DNA of 64,000 nucleotides from Lachnoclostridium sp. An138 (lineage in GTDB: Bacteria > Bacillota > Clostridia > Lachnospirales > Lachnospiraceae): NCBI RefSeq assembly GCF_002160765.1, contig NZ_NFLF01000020.1:1-64000 (forward strand), in the 5' to 3' direction. Within the stretch, counting starts at the first letter, position 1, and every line of letters starts with the position of its first letter. Of the stretch, positions 16,043 to 24,234 are shown piece after piece. The notes beneath the pieces were generated by a model that saw nothing but the letters and a program-made list of their open reading frames with translations, was not told the DNA's origin and searched no databases. The translations under genes and the position numbers were made by a program.

Positions 16043-16298
16043 TTTTTGCTCCTTTTTATAATCAAACAGCCGAATGATATCTACTTTATTTTACTTTAAA
16101 ATGACAGAGATTTCAATGCAATGACGGAGATAAAATCTCTGTTTCCTATTACAAAATGGTCGAATACAGATAATAAACCAGCAGATTTCGCATTGACCTG
16201 TCTCTGTTCACACGATACAATAATAATATCCATTTATAAAGAAAAGAGTTGTTTACCCGCTGTATCAGCGAATAGCAGTATATGAAAGGGAGTGAAAT

Positions 16299-16607
16299 AT
16301 GGAATATACGAACGCAAAACAGGCTATGAAAGAACTGACTATGGCACTGATCTATTTGTCAAAATTCTGCGAGCGGGATAGGTTTTCCAATGCAAATGAC
16401 TTTTACGCCTGGAAAGGATACGATTTCGATGTATTGAATTTTCTGGACGAAAAGGATTATATCCGGCAGGGAAATCATCCTTCCCGGACAAAAAGCGTGT
16501 ACATCACAGAAACAGGAAAAGAATATGCAAAATCTATACTCGAAAAGTACGGCATCAGTGACTGGAAGTCAAACACCCCACAGCAAACTGACGAGGCAGG
16601 AAAATAG
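16299..16607 (+). CDS. DUF6429-like small protein
   Basis: A 102-aa protein with the layout of the DUF6429 family: an N-terminal helix MALIYLSKFCER, the central block YAWKGYDFDVLNFLDEKDYI, and a C-terminal TETGKEYAKSIL helix. It looks like a small winged-helix-type fold, and the function is unknown. A strong AAGGGAG box lies about 8 bases before the ATG. It is the first rightward gene after a run of leftward genes. The region before it (16043-16298) shows no other gene. Confidence 0.7.
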   Translation: MEYTNAKQAMKELTMALIYLSKFCERDRFSNANDFYAWKGYDFDVLNFLDEKDYIRQGNHPSRTKSVYITETGKEYAKSILEKYGISDWKSNTPQQTDEAGK

Positions 16608-16649
16608 TTAGCGCAGCAGAGCTGTGGGGTATTTGACCCTCGCGGCGCT

Positions 16650-16684
16650 CGCCAAATGGACGCGCGATCGCGCCCGCTTGGCTC
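16650..16684. repeat. GC-rich nested inverted repeat
   Basis: A GCGCGATCGCGC palindrome (16662-16673) lies within a larger GCCAA...TTGGC stem in a GC-rich patch that stands out from the AT-rich surroundings. It lies between the DUF6429 and shikimate-kinase-like genes. There is no T-run, so a terminator is unlikely. Confidence 0.4.
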
Positions 16685-16735
16685 GCTGCCCGTGGGAATA
16701 AAGATCAGCAAGCCGCATAGTACAGGAGATCCGAA

Positions 16736-17290
16736 ATGAATATTCTTCTCTTTGGCATATCCAACGTTGGGAAAACTACGACAGGCCGGCTGCTGGCCGG
16801 CAAATTGGGATATAAATTTTACGATATGGATGAGGAAGTAAAATCCTGTCTGCATATCACGCTGGAGGAGTTTGTGAATACAGTCTGGCCATATGAACGT
16901 GATAAAATCCGTGGTAAGATTCTGGAAAATCTGGTCCCCCGTCCGGAAAACAAGGTCATAGCGGTCACGCCAATGTATTACTCCCGCTGGTTTCATAAAT
17001 ATCTGCAGCGAGACGACGTGCTGGCAGTCGAACTGCAGGACGCGCCGGAGCACATATTCAGCCGCCTTGTGTTCAGTGATGAGAATGATCAGGTATATAA
17101 GGATGATAAATACAGAGACGCTCATGCCTCTCACTATCTTGGGGAGATCAAAAAAGATATCACATATTACAGGAAAGCTTTTTCAAAGATCACAAATAAG
17201 CTGAATATAGATGGTGACTCGCCAGAAAAAGTGGTTGAACGCCTGATGAAGCAATTTAATCTTCAGCCATATTCATTATCCGGAAAATAG
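16736..17290 (+). CDS. Shikimate-kinase-like P-loop nucleotide kinase
   Basis: A 184-aa protein with a P-loop GISNVGKTT at residues 7-15 and the shikimate-kinase-type block KLGYKFYDMDEEVK. A lid-like region follows (SDENDQVYKDDKYRD). The expected shikimate-binding GGG and C-terminal Arg motifs of AroK are not evident, and no other aromatic-pathway gene is nearby. It is therefore better called a shikimate-kinase-family small-molecule kinase than AroK. An AGGAG box precedes the ATG. The SWIM gene follows 62 bp downstream on the same strand. Confidence 0.7.
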   Translation: MNILLFGISNVGKTTTGRLLAGKLGYKFYDMDEEVKSCLHITLEEFVNTVWPYERDKIRGKILENLVPRPENKVIAVTPMYYSRWFHKYLQRDDVLAVELQDAPEHIFSRLVFSDENDQVYKDDKYRDAHASHYLGEIKKDITYYRKAFSKITNKLNIDGDSPEKVVERLMKQFNLQPYSLSGK

Positions 17291-17351
17291 GTTTTGATAA
17301 TAATGGCACCCTTATATCAAAGAATGAAAGAACTACAGGAGCCGAAACATC

Positions 17352-19037
17352 ATGAACTGGAAATCACGATTCGCAAAACATATCCTGGAACGGGGATACA
17401 ATTATTACTGCATGGACGCAGTAGAAAATCTGGATATTTCAGAAGAGCTCGTCCGGGCTGACGTAAGCGGCACGGAAGACTATGAAGTGGAGATTTCTCT
17501 GGAGAACGGGGAAATCACAGACATGTACTGCTCCTGTCCCTATGCAGAAGATGGAAGGAACTGCAAGCACATGGCGGCTGTCTTATATGAATGGGAAGAT
17601 GCCCGGCAGGAATATGAGCAGGATGAGAGCGCCCTGTTCATCCAGGCACATACGGCAGAGGCGTTCCGAAAAAAGCAGGACGCCATTCAGGCCCTGGTGG
17701 AACAAGCTGATATTTCCATTGTAAAATCTTATCTGGTGTCTGCTCTGGCAGAAAATGAAAAGACTCTGTTACGGTTTTACAGCGCCGTCTGCGGCGGAGA
17801 ACAGGAAGAAGATGTAAGATCTTATACCAGACAGGTAGACAGGATTGTCCGAAGCTATCTTGGAAGAAATGGATATATTGAATACCATCGGACGGGCAGG
17901 TTTATAATGGAACTGGGCGAAATTCTGGATAATGACGTGAAACGCATGATGGATAACAGACATTACAGGAGCGCGTTTCAACTGATGAATCATATCTTTG
18001 TGCTTATTGGCGAAGTAGACATGGATGATTCCGACGGCGGTACCGGAATACTGGCGGATGAAATTTATGATCTTTGGACAAAATTGCTGGAGCAGGCCGG
18101 CGCGGACGAAAAGCGGAAAATGTTCCAGTGGTTTACAGAGCATCTGGACGGCAGCGTGATTGATTATCTGGAAGAATACATCGAGCGGATTCTGATGGAA
18201 GGTTTTTCAGAAAAAGAATATATGCCGCAGAAGCTTTCCTTTGTGGAAGACATGCTGGATAAGGCGGAAAAATCGGAATCCGACTGGAGCAGAAGCTACG
18301 CTGTCGGAAAATGGGCTCTGAAATATCTGAACCTGCTGGAGCAGCAGAAAGCCAGCCGCACTGACATGGAAAAGTTCTGCCGGCAGCACTGGGAAAATTC
18401 CTCTGTGAGAAGATATTATATAGACCTGTGCATGAAGGCGAAGGATTATGATCTGGCGCTGGAAGCTCTGGATGAAAGCCTTGTTCTGGATAAAGAGTAT
18501 GCCGGGCTTCTCGCAGATTACGCAGACAAGAAGAAGGAAATTTATCTTCTGCAGGGAGACCAGGACGCTTATGTAAAGCAGCTTTGGGATCTGGTGCTTC
18601 GATACCGTCCAGGAGAACTGAAGGTATACAAAGAGCTGAAAGCACAGTACGCAGAAGAGGAATGGACACAGGAAAGGGAAAAGATATTCCAGGCGCTTCC
18701 CAGATACACGGATGTGAATGAGTTGTATAAAGAGGAAGGTCTCTATGACAGGCTGCTGTCTTCCGTACTGAGAAGTCCGGCGCTCTATCAACTGGAGAGA
18801 TATGAAGACGTCCTGAAGGCAGAATATCCGGAGCAACTGCTGGATAAATACCGGGAAGAACTGGAAAAGATGGCGTTCCGCACCAGCAACCGGAAAACCT
18901 ACCAGGAGATCGCCGGCCTTCTGCGCAGAATGAAGAAAATCAAGGGCGGTTCCAGAATTGTCAGTGACATCCTCGCGGACTGGAAGGAAAAATACAGAAA
19001 CCGCCCGGCGATGATGGATGAACTGAGCAGTCTGTAG
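17352..19037 (+). CDS. SWIM zinc-finger protein with helical-repeat C-terminus
   Basis: A 561-aa protein whose N-terminal domain has the SWIM zinc signature C60-x-C62-x8-C71-x-H73 (CSCPYAEDGRNCKH). After it come about 450 residues of helical, TPR-like repeats (for example YYIDLCMKAKDYDLALEAL). SWIM domains bind DNA or protein and are common in uncharacterised bacterial proteins, sometimes beside SNF2 helicases; none is here. The gene is intact and followed by a terminator. A 111-bp copy of part of it lies at 12937-13047. Confidence 0.8.
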   Translation: MNWKSRFAKHILERGYNYYCMDAVENLDISEELVRADVSGTEDYEVEISLENGEITDMYCSCPYAEDGRNCKHMAAVLYEWEDARQEYEQDESALFIQAHTAEAFRKKQDAIQALVEQADISIVKSYLVSALAENEKTLLRFYSAVCGGEQEEDVRSYTRQVDRIVRSYLGRNGYIEYHRTGRFIMELGEILDNDVKRMMDNRHYRSAFQLMNHIFVLIGEVDMDDSDGGTGILADEIYDLWTKLLEQAGADEKRKMFQWFTEHLDGSVIDYLEEYIERILMEGFSEKEYMPQKLSFVEDMLDKAEKSESDWSRSYAVGKWALKYLNLLEQQKASRTDMEKFCRQHWENSSVRRYYIDLCMKAKDYDLALEALDESLVLDKEYAGLLADYADKKKEIYLLQGDQDAYVKQLWDLVLRYRPGELKVYKELKAQYAEEEWTQEREKIFQALPRYTDVNELYKEEGLYDRLLSSVLRSPALYQLERYEDVLKAEYPEQLLDKYREELEKMAFRTSNRKTYQEIAGLLRRMKKIKGGSRIVSDILADWKEKYRNRPAMMDELSSL

Positions 19038-19093
19038 GCAGACGGAGAATAGCGGTTGATTTTACAGAATTTTTTCAGAGAAAATGCCTGATG

Positions 19094-19124
19094 GAAAAAA
19101 GGAAGCCTGCGGGCCTCCTTTTCC
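19094..19124. terminator. Convergent terminator between the SWIM and RloB-like genes
   Basis: AAAAAGGAAGCC and GGCCTCCTTTT form a stem around a TGCG loop, with A- and T-rich flanks on both sides. It can serve the rightward SWIM gene and probably the leftward RloB-like gene. Confidence 0.75.
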
Positions 19125-19219
19125 GTTAACCTGATTTTACTGTGCAGACAACACCATGAAATATGCTGCTACATTTACATAAAAATGCATATCTTCAAAT
19201 CTTTTCATATCTCTTCTCC

Positions 19220-19849
19220 TTATTCCAGACAATCATTAATTTTCTCAATCCAACTGCTATCGTTGCTCTCAAAAAGCTCCAGGAATCTTCCGAAATTACT
19301 GCTTCCAGCAGCCGAATCTATCATGCTCAATTCCTTTACCCGCCGGCACATATCCGGATAATTCTCTGCCGTGATACATTCCATTATTCTGCAAATCTGA
19401 TCTGCCCTTCCTTTATAGTTTTCCACCCCGGTAAATTCCTGGAGCAATGGAGCATTTACCGATTTAGATGGAGATCTTATCAACTTATCCGTCCAATGTT
19501 TTGCTATAATCTGCATTGTACATGGATTTCCAAAAATAATAACGGCATCAGATGCGGTATCCGTTCCATGAAATTCATTCACTTTACGTTTAATATCTGT
19601 ATACTGTTCATGCGGTTTTTTCTCCGTGTCACAAAATATAAGCACCAGTTCATATGCCCCATTTTGATACCTGTCCTAATATCTGGCCGGTATGTTTCCG
19701 TTTCCTCCGGCATTGTCAAGCGTTATCTCATATTGCTGATTCCAGACTTTTAACTCCTTCAGCTTTGTAAGATACGCATATTCTTCGTTTCCTTCACAAA
19801 TAATGCATATTTTATGCCCGCTGTAAAGAGCAGGAATTCTATTCGCCAT
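19220..19849 (-). pseudogene. RloB-like (Toprim-type) gene interrupted by an in-frame TAG
   Basis: From ATG 19849 the frame encodes a typical RloB/Toprim-like start (GHKICIICEGNEEYAYL, with the acidic EGxxE motif). It reaches TAG at 19678-19676 after ARY and then continues in the same frame as DRYQNGAYELVLIFCDTE to a stop at 19220. The second acidic motif FCDTE lies beyond the stop. Only one base differs from a sense codon, for example CAG, so this is a nonsense mutation rather than a frameshift. Intact length would be about 210 aa. It follows the AAA15 ATPase with a short overlap, the usual RloA-RloB pairing associated with phage defence. It is probably inactive unless the stop is suppressed or is a sequencing error. 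Confidence 0.75.
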
Positions 19850-21116
19850 CCTCAGCCGCTCCCTCCTCATCATCTTTGATACTTAAAAGGGAATTTATCA
19901 GCTCCGGTTCCGGGATCGCACCAAATACCCCTTTCCTGTATTTCTCCATGACATCGGATGTATCCCTTACTCCCTGCTGCGCTGTAAAGTCTGCAAGCGA
20001 ATAAACATATACCCCATCCTTATCTTTATGCACAAACCATATCTGTTCCTTACGAAACATCCTTTTACAATCCATAAGATCGATATCGTGTACTGTAAAA
20101 ATAAGCTGTGCATCCGTATTAAGTTCATTGTTAAACATTGCCACAATAGCTCTCGTAAGCTTAAAATGAATACTGCTGTCCAGTTCATCTACAACCAGCA
20201 TTCTTCCCTGCTCCAAAGCTTCTATTACATAGCTTGCAAGTGCTGCTATCTTTTTGGTGCCTGTAGAATCAAACAGCATACTTGGTACGGGAACACCTTT
20301 ATAGGTCGATACCAGTCGAATCTGGTCCATAATCCTATCCGGAATATTTAAAACTTTTTCTTCCGGCTTTTCCTCCTCTTCCCCAAATTTAAAATGTATC
20401 TGATCTATATCGAGATACTCAAAGTTATCCATATATAAATCTGCATTTTTAATAAATTCCACAACTTTTTTCTGCAGTTGATTTTTATTCTTCATTAAAT
20501 CAATTGTATGCTGCATTGGAATGTTATTCATATTAATCACATCAATTTTATTTGCAAATTCAATAAGAATACGCTTCATTTCATCAAGATGAGGAAATTT
20601 TCCTGTGTCTATCAGATAGCATAGCAGGTTTTGCTTTGAAATGAGTGGAATCATTTCCTGCACACCTTCATCTGCACAGTAATATTGGCCTGTTTCCGCA
20701 TTTTTCTTCAGCCAGCATACCTCTTTTTCATTTCCATAGCTGTCTTTGAAAATCTCGGAAAATGCTTCATAAGGATATTCTTCTGTCTCCGTATTATAGC
20801 TGAAGTCATAAGAAAATTTTCTTCCTGACACCATAAATGTAACGCCCAGTTCACATACAGCATTACCCGAAAATATATTGGACATTAAATTTATCTTTTT
20901 ATTTAGCAGCGCCTCCCTGATCGTTCGGATACACTTTATCAGGCAGGTCTTTCCACTATTATTCGGTCCATATATCCCTGCAGACTTCAGTACATTGAAA
21001 TTATTTTCTCTATGGACATTAAAAGCAAACTTTTTATTCCTCATGTCCGCTTTCATAGAAAACACAATCTGTTCTTCAAAGGAAAAACAATTTTTTGCCC
21101 TTATTTCTATAATCAT
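19839..21116 (-). CDS. AAA15-family ATPase (RloA/OLD-like)
   Basis: This 425-aa protein starts with the SMC-like strand MIIEIRAKNCFSFEEQ. It carries Walker A GPNNSGKT at 50-57 and, late in the sequence, the ABC-type Walker B MLVVDELDSSIH, followed by IFTVHDIDLM with the switch histidine. This is the COG1106/AAA15 family, usually paired with a Toprim or RloB-like nuclease partner in defence islands. The downstream RloB-like gene overlaps its 3' end but is broken by a stop codon. The ATPase itself shows no disruption. A truncated second copy of its 3' end lies at 15186-15312. Loss of the partner would leave it without an effector. Confidence 0.85.
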   Translation of the reverse strand: MIIEIRAKNCFSFEEQIVFSMKADMRNKKFAFNVHRENNFNVLKSAGIYGPNNSGKTCLIKCIRTIREALLNKKINLMSNIFSGNAVCELGVTFMVSGRKFSYDFSYNTETEEYPYEAFSEIFKDSYGNEKEVCWLKKNAETGQYYCADEGVQEMIPLISKQNLLCYLIDTGKFPHLDEMKRILIEFANKIDVINMNNIPMQHTIDLMKNKNQLQKKVVEFIKNADLYMDNFEYLDIDQIHFKFGEEEEKPEEKVLNIPDRIMDQIRLVSTYKGVPVPSMLFDSTGTKKIAALASYVIEALEQGRMLVVDELDSSIHFKLTRAIVAMFNNELNTDAQLIFTVHDIDLMDCKRMFRKEQIWFVHKDKDGVYVYSLADFTAQQGVRDTSDVMEKYRKGVFGAIPEPELINSLLSIKDDEEGAAEDGE

Positions 21117-21260
21117 AATATCTTTCCTCCTGATTCTTATCCTCTTCTTACAATCATAGTATATCTCAACTCATTTTTTATGCAACTATTTTTCACAAAA
21201 AATATAATCTCGTTTTTACTTTATCATTAAAACATACTCGTTTTAATAAATACGTATAAG

Positions 21261-21290
21261 AAAAAGAGGCAACATAATGTCACCCCTTCG
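21261..21290 (-). terminator. Terminator-like hairpin after the MnmM gene
   Basis: The minus strand has an AGGGGTGAC / GTTGCCTCT hairpin followed by a TTTTTCTT run, about 50 bp past the methyltransferase stop. The sequence closely resembles the hairpin after the CapD-like gene (10855-10882). Confidence 0.55.
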
Positions 21291-21337
21291 CTGCAGACAG
21301 TTTCCGAAACGCACCGCCTATACCTCACGATATTTCC

Positions 21338-21916
21338 CTATCTCTTAAAAACAAACACCGGCATCGGCGGACAATTCCCCCGGTTATAATACTCATTCAC
21401 AATCACCGTATACTCCCTGGAAGAAAGCCCTTTCACATACTCCAGTATCCTCTCCTTCTCCTCAAATCCCGTGTCTCCGCCGCTGTAGATACACAGGCTC
21501 ATCATTCCGCCGCTTTTCAGTATTTCCAGGCCCTTCCGGACAGCCGTCACACTGGCCTGGGCCTTCGTGGCAATGGCATGATCTCCGCCCGGAAGATATC
21601 CGAAATTAAAACATATCACGTCTGCTGTCTGTGGGGCGAGATACCGGTCCATGTTTTCATGTCCGTCCTTTATCAGATGCGCGTTTTTCCCATATCCATG
21701 TTCCGCCAATAAAGCTTTTGTTGCCTCCAGCGCCTGTTTCTGAATGTCAAACGCCCATACGCTCCCCTTATCACCGGCCATCTGGCATAAAAATAAAGTA
21801 TCATGTCCGTTTCCCATGGTTGCGTCGATATAGGTGCCCCCGCTTTCAGCCTGGGACTTTATAATAGAATGGCACCAGTACGTAATCTGGGACTGTTTCA
21901 GATGTTCTCGCTTCAT
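21338..21916 (-). CDS. mnmM: Class I SAM methyltransferase, MnmM (YtqB) family
   Basis: A 192-aa Rossmann methyltransferase with SAM motif I YIDATMGNGHDT (about residues 28-39) and the family hallmark FNFGYLPGGDH around residue 103. It ends NRGNCPPMPVFVFKR. This is the rRNA_methylase/YtqB family; B. subtilis YtqB was shown to be MnmM, which makes the final methylation of mnm5s2U34 in tRNA in Gram-positive bacteria. Length matches. It lies 3 bp after the dGTPase gene, so the two are probably co-transcribed leftward. A 96-bp broken copy of its middle lies at 13409-13504. Confidence 0.85.
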   Translation of the reverse strand: MKREHLKQSQITYWCHSIIKSQAESGGTYIDATMGNGHDTLFLCQMAGDKGSVWAFDIQKQALEATKALLAEHGYGKNAHLIKDGHENMDRYLAPQTADVICFNFGYLPGGDHAIATKAQASVTAVRKGLEILKSGGMMSLCIYSGGDTGFEEKERILEYVKGLSSREYTVIVNEYYNRGNCPPMPVFVFKR

Positions 21917-21919
21917 TTT

Positions 21920-23359
21920 CTACTCAATCCCGCTCAGCTCCCGATACAGCGTCCGCGCATAGGTATCTGTCATTCCGCTGATGTAATCTGTGACCATCAG
22001 GAGGCGTAGGTACAGGTCATATCCTTCCTTATGAGTTTTCGCGTTCATGTAATCCTGTTTATAGTTCTCCGAAAATATGGAAAAGTACTTTTTGTCTGCC
22101 TTCGTCTGAACATAACCATGCTCTTCATCTGCATATTCGGCATCAAAGTATAGGGCCGCGTTCACAAATTTCTGCAAAAGGAAGGACAGAATCGTCTCGG
22201 AGGACAGTTCCAGCTTCAGGATATCTGCCGAGTCAAACACAAATGCAGGCATGGCTTTTTTCAGAATCTTGATCGTCAGACTGTGATTTGTAGCATAGAA
22301 CAGGTCCTGCTTATAGGTTCCGTCTTTGATTTCCCCATAGCTCTTTGAAAACCTGTATATAGCCACAAACATCAGCCAGCGCCGGGTATAATTCAGCCAT
22401 GTGCCGAAGGCAGCTGAGTCCTTCATGCTCTCACGCCGTTTTTTCAGGTCCAGGATCAGCTGTTTCGTGTAGTATTCCGGCGACTGATGGGCGGCGATTT
22501 TGGAAGCATCATAAGAGTTTTCATAGAAATCTGTAAACTCATCCAGTGTAAACAGGTTTTTCTTAAAGGCGTCTTCCAGGTCTGCGGTGGCATAGGCGAT
22601 ATCATCCGCCGCTTCCAGCATGTATGTCAGCGGATGCCTGCACAGGTTGTTTCCGGCATCCATGGTTCCTGTTATTTGGGAAAGGGTGCGGAGAGTCTCT
22701 TCTTCCGCCGCAAAATAGCCGAGTTTATGTTTCTTAATATCCGGACTGTCCTTATCAAAGGAGCAGGAATCGGTGGGGTATTTTACCAGAGTGCTGATGA
22801 CGGCTGCAGACAGATTGATTCCTGAATGATATCTCGCCTTTGCCAAAATCCTGAGCGCCTGCGCATTTCCTTCGAAATTTTCCAGATCTCTGGCCATCTG
22901 CGGCGTCAGCCATTCCCGGAGAGGTTTCTTCTTATATCGGATATCGTCGAGATGCTTTTTGAACCAGTCGCCGATGGTCGTTTCTCCAAAATGGCCGAAG
23001 GGAGGATTCCCCAGATCGTGAAGAAGCCCCGCGCAAAGCAGGACCGAGGAGATCCCTTCCGCAGCCTCCGCATTGATATCTGCCGGCCTGTACTGGGTTC
23101 TGTTTTTGGAAAGCATGATTCCCAGCTGGCGCGCCACTGTGGAGACCTCAATCGAATGAGTCAGCCTGGTCCGGATAAAGTCGCTTTTATCCAGCGGAAA
23201 GACCTGCGTTTTGTCCTGCAGCCTGCGGAATGCAGAGCTGGAGACAATTTTGTTATAGTCTTTTTCGAATTCATTCATGGGATAACGGCTGAATTCTTCC
23301 GGCTCCTTTTCATCGTTACCCAGTTTCTGTGTTGACAGCAAAGCTTCCCAGTTCATGGA
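21920..23359 (-). CDS. dgt: dGTP triphosphohydrolase
   Basis: The 479-aa product is a dGTPase-type HD hydrolase. It has SSAFRRLQDKTQVFP and RTRLTHSIEVS with the first His, then LLHDLGNPPFGHFGE with the HD pair, and EAADDIAYATADLED with the last Asp. The family cleaves dGTP (or other dNTPs) to deoxynucleoside and triphosphate, affecting dNTP pools and sometimes phage growth. I start at ATG 23359 (MNWEALLS), which matches the family N-terminus and has a GAGAGGGGA box upstream. A longer in-frame start at 23404 would add 15 residues and overlap the small upstream frame. mnmM follows at 3 bp. Confidence 0.9.
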   Translation of the reverse strand, partial: SMNWEALLSTQKLGNDEKEPEEFSRYPMNEFEKDYNKIVSSSAFRRLQDKTQVFPLDKSDFIRTRLTHSIEVSTVARQLGIMLSKNRTQYRPADINAEAAEGISSVLLCAGLLHDLGNPPFGHFGETTIGDWFKKHLDDIRYKKKPLREWLTPQMARDLENFEGNAQALRILAKARYHSGINLSAAVISTLVKYPTDSCSFDKDSPDIKKHKLGYFAAEEETLRTLSQITGTMDAGNNLCRHPLTYMLEAADDIAYATADLEDAFKKNLFTLDEFTDFYENSYDASKIAAHQSPEYYTKQLILDLKKRRESMKDSAAFGTWLNYTRRWLMFVAIYRFSKSYGEIKDGTYKQDLFYATNHSLTIKILKKAMPAFVFDSADILKLELSSETILSFLLQKFVNAALYFDAEYADEEHGYVQTKADKKYFSIFSENYKQDYMNAKTHKEGYDLYLRLLMVTDYISGMTDTYARTLYRELSGIE

Positions 23360-23400
23360 CGTTCCCCTCTCTTCTTTTGTAGTAAATGTTCTTTCCAAAA

Positions 23401-23559
23401 TCATTCGCTGCGGTACAGCGCTTCATACACCGCCGCCTTCCAGGTATTCATTCTGGTCTTTTGCTCGTCCTGCATCCGCTCCAGTATTTCCTGTCTTGCA
23501 ATCTCTTCCCCGCACCGCTGAAACAATCTGTGAATCCAGCGGATTTCCGTCGTAAGCAT
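23401..23559 (-). CDS. Small hypothetical protein (52 aa)
   Basis: The minus strand reads MLTTEIRWIHRLFQ... and ends WKAAVYEALYRSE, an amphipathic helical peptide rich in Arg and Glu. A stop lies seven codons upstream of the ATG, so it is not the tail of the HNH-like frame. It lies just upstream of dgt and could be a small protein or the remnant of a larger gene. No family is recognised. Confidence 0.35.
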   Translation of the reverse strand: MLTTEIRWIHRLFQRCGEEIARQEILERMQDEQKTRMNTWKAAVYEALYRSE

Positions 23560-23577
23560 CTCTGACGCATACGGTTT

Positions 23578-23955
23578 TTACAGTTCATTCAGCTTAAATA
23601 CTTCCAAATGATTTTTTTCTCGATTATATTTCTCATTTGTCCAGGTGTCTGGTCTGCATACATAAAAACGGAAGGCCACGGGTTCTTCCTCAATGACCTC
23701 TGCTTTGATCCACACCGCATCATCAAGCATATCGTGATACGAATGTATGGTTTCCAGTTCCCACGAATCCGGCGCTTCAGCCTGCTTGGCCTTATTGCAG
23801 TCAGAGCAGCATGGAATCAGATTATAGGGGACCACGGCCAGCAAAGGATTTAACTCCCTGAACCTTGGAACGACGACCTGTTCAAATGCCTCCTGTTCCC
23901 TGCGCCGTCTTTCCCTATTAAAATATGAATATTGGGTGGCGGCTTTGCCTCGCAT
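23578..23955 (-). pseudogene. HNH-endonuclease-like fragment
   Basis: The 125-aa frame has the second half of an HNH-type motif typical of McrA/RloC-associated proteins: VVPYNLIPCCSDCNKAK with a CxxC pair. The first CxxC pair and the catalytic DHxxP block expected upstream are missing. The N-terminus (SYFNRERRRREQEAFEQ) looks like out-of-frame translation. No good ribosome binding site precedes the start. It is most likely a truncated or frameshifted gene, the second of two remnants with the fragment at 23973-24185. Confidence 0.55.
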
Positions 23956-23972
23956 TCTACATTAAATGACAA

Positions 23973-24185
23973 CTACGCTCCATCCTCCGCAAGCTCAGAG
24001 GGCAGTCTGTATATAAAATCATAATCCATAACCTGGTACTCTTCCAGCTTTGCGTTATAATAAACAACCTTATATGCCGTCTCAAATTTAAACCAGTCGT
24101 CCCAGTTATCGTGAATCAAATATATGGTATTCTGTATCGGTCCCGCTATGCTGAATACAACCCTGATTTTATCACGTTCTTTTTT
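23973..24185 (-). pseudogene. Start-less coding remnant
   Basis: On the minus strand a 70-codon open frame reads RVVFSIAGPIQNTIYLIHDN and ends YRLPSELAEDGA, with good codon usage. It follows a TAG at 24188-24186 and has no usable start codon. It is probably the 3' end of a gene once upstream of the HNH-like fragment. The family is not recognised. Confidence 0.45.
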
Positions 24186-24234
24186 CTATTCTTCATGATT
24201 GAGCATTGTGTACCTCCAGCCTGTCTTCTATGAT

